From contig JBBHKE010001283.1 of the NCBI GenBank assembly GCA_037447655.1, positions 674,115-738,114 on the forward strand: DNA of 64,000 bases. The letters are read 5' to 3'. Shown in pieces: positions 58,471-64,000 of this stretch (positions are counted from its first letter, which is position 1; each line of letters starts with the position of its first letter). The translations under genes were made by a program, and so were the position numbers. The DNA comes from Zygnema cylindricum (taxonomy: Eukaryota > Streptophyta > Zygnematophyceae > Zygnematales > Zygnemataceae). The notes below the pieces were generated by a model, which saw only the letters and a program-made list of their open reading frames with translations, had not been told where the DNA came from and ran no database searches.

Positions 58471-61400
58471 TTTAGGTTGTACGGACATGTTTGGATTCGT
58501 TAGGTTGCTATATGGCAATAGTGTATTGATTGATTCATGTGGGTCGAATACAGGATAATGGAGTTTCAATGGTATGGATCTTCGATATTCTGTAAACAAA
58601 AACTCTTTCGATAAACAAACATGTAAAGGTCTTTTTAATGTGGGTCGGAGTATGGATCTTTAATTATATCCGTATACAATAACTATTCCGATCAATAAAC
58701 ATGTGGAGGTTTTTGGAATTATTATAATTTTCGAAAAGCTAGCACATCAAATTTTGAAACTAGGTGATTTTTTTTTTGAAAGAAGTGTGCTTTCCTTAGG
58801 AGGCATGTTGGTTGTGCTCTAAAAGGTCCATTCAGTAAATATTATTAGTTCTCGACTGGACAAATAGACCTTCAAGATTAAATTGAATGAGCGAAAATAA
58901 TTCTGAATTAATTCAACTGGTTATAATAGCATGAACTGTATTTCTTACTTCACCGTTACAGGGCTGGTTTGTGATGTTGCTCGAGGAAGGAATGACCACA
59001 TCGTTTCAGAAACAACGGGTGGCTGTAAAAAGTGCTAACAACTGACATCTATAGAAACCAACGACATTTAAGATATTACAACATTGTACAAAGAAAATGG
59101 TTCTCTTGTTTTTACCAATTAAAGTGAACACTTGTTCTTTTTCCTGTTTATAGTGAATTAGACAAGCGTGATTACTGGCATTACTGGCCAATAACTGAAG
59201 TAACTAAAAAATTGTATGAATTCAAAATCGTACAATTTTTTGTAGGATTACTTCGATTACTGACCTGCATTGTACATGTACTTACTCCATCAGCTATGGG
59301 ACCTTGATGAACATAAAAGCTCTTGTAGGAAAGCATATCACTTAGTGGTGTACTACTATTAGTCCACTGGGTAAATAGTAAAATACTAAAGTGCAGCCAG
59401 GGGTGTAAAGTATCAAAGAACAATTTGGATATGTTGCTTGTGGGAATTTTATTTATGAACCATTGTTGCTCGTGAAAAATATGTTGGCATATACGTATGA
59501 TAACAGATAGAGTGTAAAATAGGCATGCGGCACGGGTAATGTTGCGCATCTAAGTGATTTTGTTTTCACGTGAAATCAGAAAATCTAGTTGAATACTGAC
59601 ACTGGCAATATCGTGAAACAAAAATTTGTGAAACACGCCACCGATTAATCGGCGCATACCGTATGAATATGGAACAGCGAAATGCGAACAAAAATCTGGT
59701 CGATAAGCAACAAAAGTTAGTATAAATTATCCATTTCAAAACTGGACAGTTTTGGCCCAGTGTGCACACCACTATTATAAAGTGCTTTCATAATAATGCT
59801 GGACTATCATCAAACTCATTGAACTCATTAGGACCCCTGTAATTTCAGTCGGAAAGGGTGGATGTTACAATAGTAAGGACGATTTATCTCTCAAATTTAC
59901 AATGCAATCGAGTCTTTTTTGTCCGGAAAATTTTAAATTCATCCCAAGGCGAAAATTACTTGAACATTGCAATGCGCTATCACTTAACCACCTTCATTTT
60001 CCTATTTTGACTACTTGTGTTGTGAAACTGACCATTTCCAAAATCTAGAAACACTGTCCCTCGTAATCTCTTATCCAGGATACTGTATGAGGAATTACAT
60101 TTGCAATTTGTCTTATTAACAAAATAATACCCACTTTAGTTGTTTTGGTCAGCTTTCATAAACTGAAGTATGTGCTTTCAATACTAATTATAGGAGAAAG
60201 TCAGGTAATCAGGTTTTGAAGTTTCATAACCGTTGCTAGCAATGATTGGTTTGATTTGATAATCCCAAAAGCATTAAAAATTATGAAACGGTTCAAGTTT
60301 TCAGCTATGTTTTTAAACCTTTTTCAAAGGTTGGACTCCACAATTTTATTTCAAGCGGTTTCGAGCAATTACCTAGCACGATATCTCGGACGGCATGTTT
60401 ATTTGTATTCTTTATTTTTTACTATTATTGTTTATCTCACAGAATTGGGCCAAAATACTTGAGAACATTGTGGTGGTCTAAGTTTTAATTTCATTGTTCC
60501 AATACGAAGAAACTCTTGTAGTCAGCTAACAAATTATACGGAGTTATGCTGGTGCTAAAGCAGCGTGTAATTCCACATTTCCACTAAATATGTGGAATAA
60601 TATATGTGTTTAAGTGGCATCAGAAGATTTCCCTGTTGATTCTGTAATTTCTTTATGTTTGTGGGCCGAAATGAAATGAAAAACATCAAAACATGTGTGT
60701 ATCCTGTACATTAGTACATAGTGCGCACGTGTATGGATAATTTAACATTCTTTAAGCTCCAAATTATTTTTTATTGTGTAAAACGTTGTAACTAGTGTAA
60801 CAAGTGGCTTTGACCAAAACGTTTATTTGGTAAAAACATCATTTGTCATCATTACTAATATAACGGTATTCCTAGACACGGAGAATAAAATACCTCGGCA
60901 CACAGAAAAACATCCTAGTATTCCATAAAAACTCTCGCTTTTCACATTGTTCCGTTATTGTGAACGCCCTTGGGAGGACCAATAATTGTTGCCTCTAAGA
61001 ACAATGCTTTTTTATATTGTTGTCTAAAAAATAAAAATCAACGATTTTCAATTTCAACATCGAGAGGGATGTCCAAATATTGTAGTTTGGCGATATTGAG
61101 TTTTGTAATCTGAACTCTTCCTCTTTTACAATTTCAAATGGAATTGTGTATGATTTCCCCAGAAGTACCACTTCGAGTTGGTGCCAAAAAGAGTTTTTCA
61201 CACCAAAAAAGGAATAAAAACACAGAAAATATTCGGCTATTCAACTAAAATCGTAAAACTAACCCTGAATAAACCCTAAAATTTTAAAATTTCCTACCAA
61301 GTTCATCATTCTGCATTATTCTTGATGCGAGTGTAGTTCCAACAACCACCAGAGGCATGCAAAATTTCGCACAGGTTGGTGAGAGCATAAGAAGGGTATG

Positions 61401-61537
61401 TCTGTAAAAATTTATCTCTTGTCTATGTGAGAAAAACGTACGAGCTGGTTTAAGGCAAATTCGAACAAAGTCCCCGAGGAAAGTAATAATACTCACAACA
61501 TCGTACCTGCTAAAACGGACAAATCGGGTCACTGTAC
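58471..61537. other. 3' flank of paralog 2 and gene-poor stretch
   Basis: A two-unit repeat of about 95 bp follows the stop (58535-58725), each unit with ATGTGGGTCG..TATGGATCTT..ATAAACAAACATG-like sequence. The second holds AATAAA. Further on the DNA is A-T rich with short open frames only. No RNA gene or repeat end is recognised up to 61537. Confidence 0.45.
58694..58699 (+). terminator. Polyadenylation signal of paralog 2
   Basis: AATAAA lies 224 nt after the stop. It is the first canonical hexamer in the 3' flank. Confidence 0.5.
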
Positions 61538-61758
61538 TACACCGTCGATCGTATTTAGCGTGTATGTTTTTTTCGCCACCGAAAACATCTTATCTCCGTA
61601 CACATTTGTCCAATTTTCAATTTAAGGCCGCCATTCGTAAGCTGAGAATACAACCTTTCAATCGCAACCGTCAAATCCAAAATCTGACATGTATGTACGG
61701 AGAAAGGAAGTTTTAAGAGACAAAAAAAACATACACGCTAAATACGATCGACTGTGTA
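61538..61758. mobile_element. TA-flanked MITE, short form (subfamily of 20363-20566)
   Basis: The termini are TACACCGTCGATCGTATTTAG and CTAAATACGATCGACTGTGTA. The interior matches the intronic MITE at 20363-20566 (TTTTTTTCGCCACC, TCTCCGTACAC, GGCCGCCA). Confidence 0.85.
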
Positions 61759-62237
61759 CTGTACGCGGTCAGTTGATTGTACCGTACGCTAAAGTGCAGC
61801 CTGAATCGCTATCAGTGTAAAGAAACAAATAGTGTCATTTACTCTAATTTAGGTTCAAGGGCCTTAACGACATCAAAAAATAACGCTAGTTTATACATCT
61901 AACAGTAATTCACGGCGTCGTCTCTTTTTGGTCTTAATTTATCGGAAGCGATAAATAATACCGACAGAGAGACTTCCAAAATTCCCATGTCGTTCATATG
62001 CTATTGGCGGGGGAGCCAGATTTCGGACGGAATACCGGCTATATAGGGGCAGAACACGTCTGTACGGTATGAGCTGTATTCACGCGTGCGATGAGTTTGC
62101 ACGCGTAAAAGTTGTTTTTTTGGGGGTCAACGCGTCCTCTACACACTTTGACCCGAGACTTGGCCAGCTCGACTTTATGCTTGACTTCGTAGTCCATCCT
62201 GAATTCCTGATGGCCCGATTGCTATTTTCTAGGTTTA
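61759..62237. other. Noncoding stretch with MITE remnants
   Basis: A degenerate MITE runs from GCAGCCTGAATCGCTATCAG near 61796 to AGTAATTCACGGCGTCG near 61920. The rest is unremarkable. Confidence 0.45.
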
Positions 62238-62957
62238 GGGTGAAGTTCCATTAGGACACTGTAATTGTACGGCCAACATTACAGAATGCTACAATTTGAA
62301 CGAAGTTAAACTGCGCAGAGTCTGTAATCCACGTGCTCAAAATTTAGTGGTACCACGTAAGTCAATATCGGATATTAAATATCGTCAATGATTTTCACAC
62401 CGACCAAAAAATCTTCATTTGCGTACCATGCACATGCGTACCAGGTCATCGTGCAACACAACTTTTGTTTTCTCCGTAGACGCCTTGTCATATACCACAT
62501 CATTTTTATAGGATTTTTTCGCGTGATGAATGAGCGCTGCCAGAAATAGTGTGACGAATGGGGGCTAACAGAAATAGCGTGACGAAAGTGCGTTACGACT
62601 TTTAGTTTGTATTTTTTGTTGGGTTTTCAATGCTTATATCGTGTGCGAAATTTTTTGATTTCCGTTGGTTGCCATTCTAACACGTGTGCTCATTATCCAA
62701 CGTGTTGCGGCTAAATTTTTTCTGTACTTGGTGATGTACCTCGCGAGGTACATCACCAATTACAGAAACTTTCGAAGCGAAATGCTTCACGAAAGATATC
62801 CGACGGTCGTTGTTAACTCCCAGAATTTTGGAGAATATTGGTAAGATTCTCTGTAATGTTGTTTTCCCCATAAAAACAAAATAAGAAGTACGGTGTAGTA
62901 CGGAGAGGTACGAATTTCTGTAAACTTCCTCACTTTTCGTCTAATGGAACTTCACCC
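62238..62957 (+). mobile_element. PIF/Harbinger-like MITE (family H1), full length, TTA TSD
   Basis: It starts GGGTGAAGTTCCATTAGGAC and ends CTAATGGAACTTCACCC, with a TTA duplication at 62235-62237 and 62958-62960. A perfect 32-nt palindrome lies at 62728-62759. It is the best-preserved member of the family in the window. Confidence 0.9.
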
Positions 62958-63380
62958 TTAGTATAGGGAATTCATGGTCAAGCAAGTGTTCCCTGACATT
63001 TATTTCTCCAGATTCTCTACTGAGAACTCACGTTCAAACAAGTTCGGGTAAGATTCGGCAAAATGTTCGTTCTCCGTTTGGCGTATGTAGGGACGCTTAT
63101 CGGTCAACACACCCGCCCATCGTAATGTTGACAGTTATCAGAAAAGCCGTTGAAATCGAGATTTTACACTCTTACGCTGTATGCTTCATCGATGTACAAT
63201 CGTTACCGTATCAGCCTTCTGGAAGAATTGTCGTCTGCCACGTCAGAATATTGGGAGTAACAGTGAATGATGTTTTAACATCACCAGATCGTTCATTGGC
63301 ACATCTTCAACATACAGAAAGACAAACATGGATGTCAACAGCATTTTGGACAAAATGATTCTACTGGACTATTGTTGGGA
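62958..63380. other. Noncoding or unrecognised stretch
   Basis: A 77-residue open frame (63125-63358) has no recognised similarity, and its ATG has no supporting context. I do not call it a gene. Confidence 0.35.
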
Positions 63381-63876
63381 AAAAGCGCCACACGCTACAC
63401 AACATGGTACGATACTGTACCTCCGTGCTACAAAATTGAACGAAACAGCGGTATCTACGCTAGTCACAATATATAGCTTTGTTTGCTTCTGCCATCATGT
63501 TGCTTTGTCGCCGAGGTTCTATTCGTACGCTAAACAGCTACGATTGTTAGAAATTAAGCGCGAATATTGAACAGTCGCCACACGCTACGCGACAATGGTG
63601 CGCACAACACCAGCGAAATCTCGAGGCATTGCCTCCGTGCTACAAAATTCAATGAAACAGCGGTGTGTACGGCCGTTCCTGTCCGATGTTCCTGACTTGT
63701 CACAATAAATAGCTTTGTTGGCTTTTGCCATCATGTGGCTTTGTCGCCCGGGTTTAATTCCAATTCGTACATGATGCATGATTTTTCTGTACGATTATTG
63801 AAATAAAGGCGCGAATGCTGTACAGTTGTTGCTGTTGCAAAATCGTACGCACAACACCAGCGAAATCTCGAAGCAC
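63381..63876. repeat. Tandem array of about 190-260-bp units
   Basis: Units share GCCACACGCTAC, CTCCGTGCTACAAAATT, ATGAAACAGCGGT-like, CACAATA..TAGCTTTGTT, GCCATCATGT..GCTTTGTCGCC and ACACCAGCGAAATCTCGA. At least two units and the start of a third are visible before a MITE begins at 63877. Confidence 0.75.
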
Positions 63877-64000
63877 TACACCGTGAATCGCTATTAGCGT
63901 ACATGACGCTAATTGGGGTACCCCTTTTTTTGGGGCAAATTCTCAAATAGAATAAAGTACGCTAAATGTTTTTGCACGTTATTTGAGGTACCCCGCTCAA
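63877..64000. mobile_element. TA-flanked MITE, cut by window edge
   Basis: It starts TACACCGTGAATCGCTATTAG and has the GTACATGACGCTAATTGGGG and TACCCC words of the short form. The far end is outside the window. Confidence 0.7.

Noticed and set aside
1-64000. CRISPR arrays, bacterial operons, tRNA or rRNA genes
   Set aside because: None seen. There are no regularly spaced identical repeats with unique spacers, no Shine-Dalgarno-led gene clusters, and no complete cloverleaf beyond the degenerate LTR segment.

Overview
The window is nuclear DNA of a eukaryote. Coding regions are split by GT-AG introns, a full mRNA cap methyltransferase is present, and Ty1/copia, hAT-like and PIF/Harbinger-like elements are abundant. 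The species cannot be named from sequence alone. A-T-rich noncoding DNA, short introns and secreted proteins with long Pro-rich linkers would fit an alga or another protist, but that is inference.

Layout. 1-2950: a copia-type LTR element in minus orientation with a degenerate body, interrupted by the LTR of a related plus-strand element. 3874-5772: a hAT-like element carrying nested MITEs, then a truncated PIF/Harbinger-like element. 6250-10554: a 5'-truncated copia element with an intact protease-integrase-RT-RNase H frame and a 3' LTR. 10656-11497: a second hAT-like copy with an 8-bp target duplication. 11764-12909: an intronless mRNA cap guanine-N7 methyltransferase. 12910-17150: no recognisable gene. 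17249-32121 (minus) and 46588-58470 (plus): two divergently transcribed paralogous genes. 32122-46500: the spacer between them, packed with MITEs and other inverted-repeat elements, often nested. 58700-64000: gene-poor DNA with more copies of the same repeats.

The centrepiece is the paralog pair. I could splice both by hand into 30 exons, and all 29 introns agree in position and phase. The plus copy sums to 5013 nt (1670 aa plus stop) with every phase consistent. Each predicted protein has a signal peptide, a Pro-rich linker, a G8 domain, a CEMIP/PKHD1L1-like right-handed beta-helix (motif NIHFH), a Cys-containing beta domain, and three galactose-binding-like jelly-roll modules. A MopE-type D/C-rich metal-binding segment lies between modules 1 and 2. 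No transmembrane segment is seen, so they look like large secreted or extracellular-matrix glycoproteins.

The minus copy lacks one base in its G8 exon. The G8-coding tract, including an intron, is nearly identical between the two genes while most of the rest has diverged, which points to gene conversion between the inverted copies.
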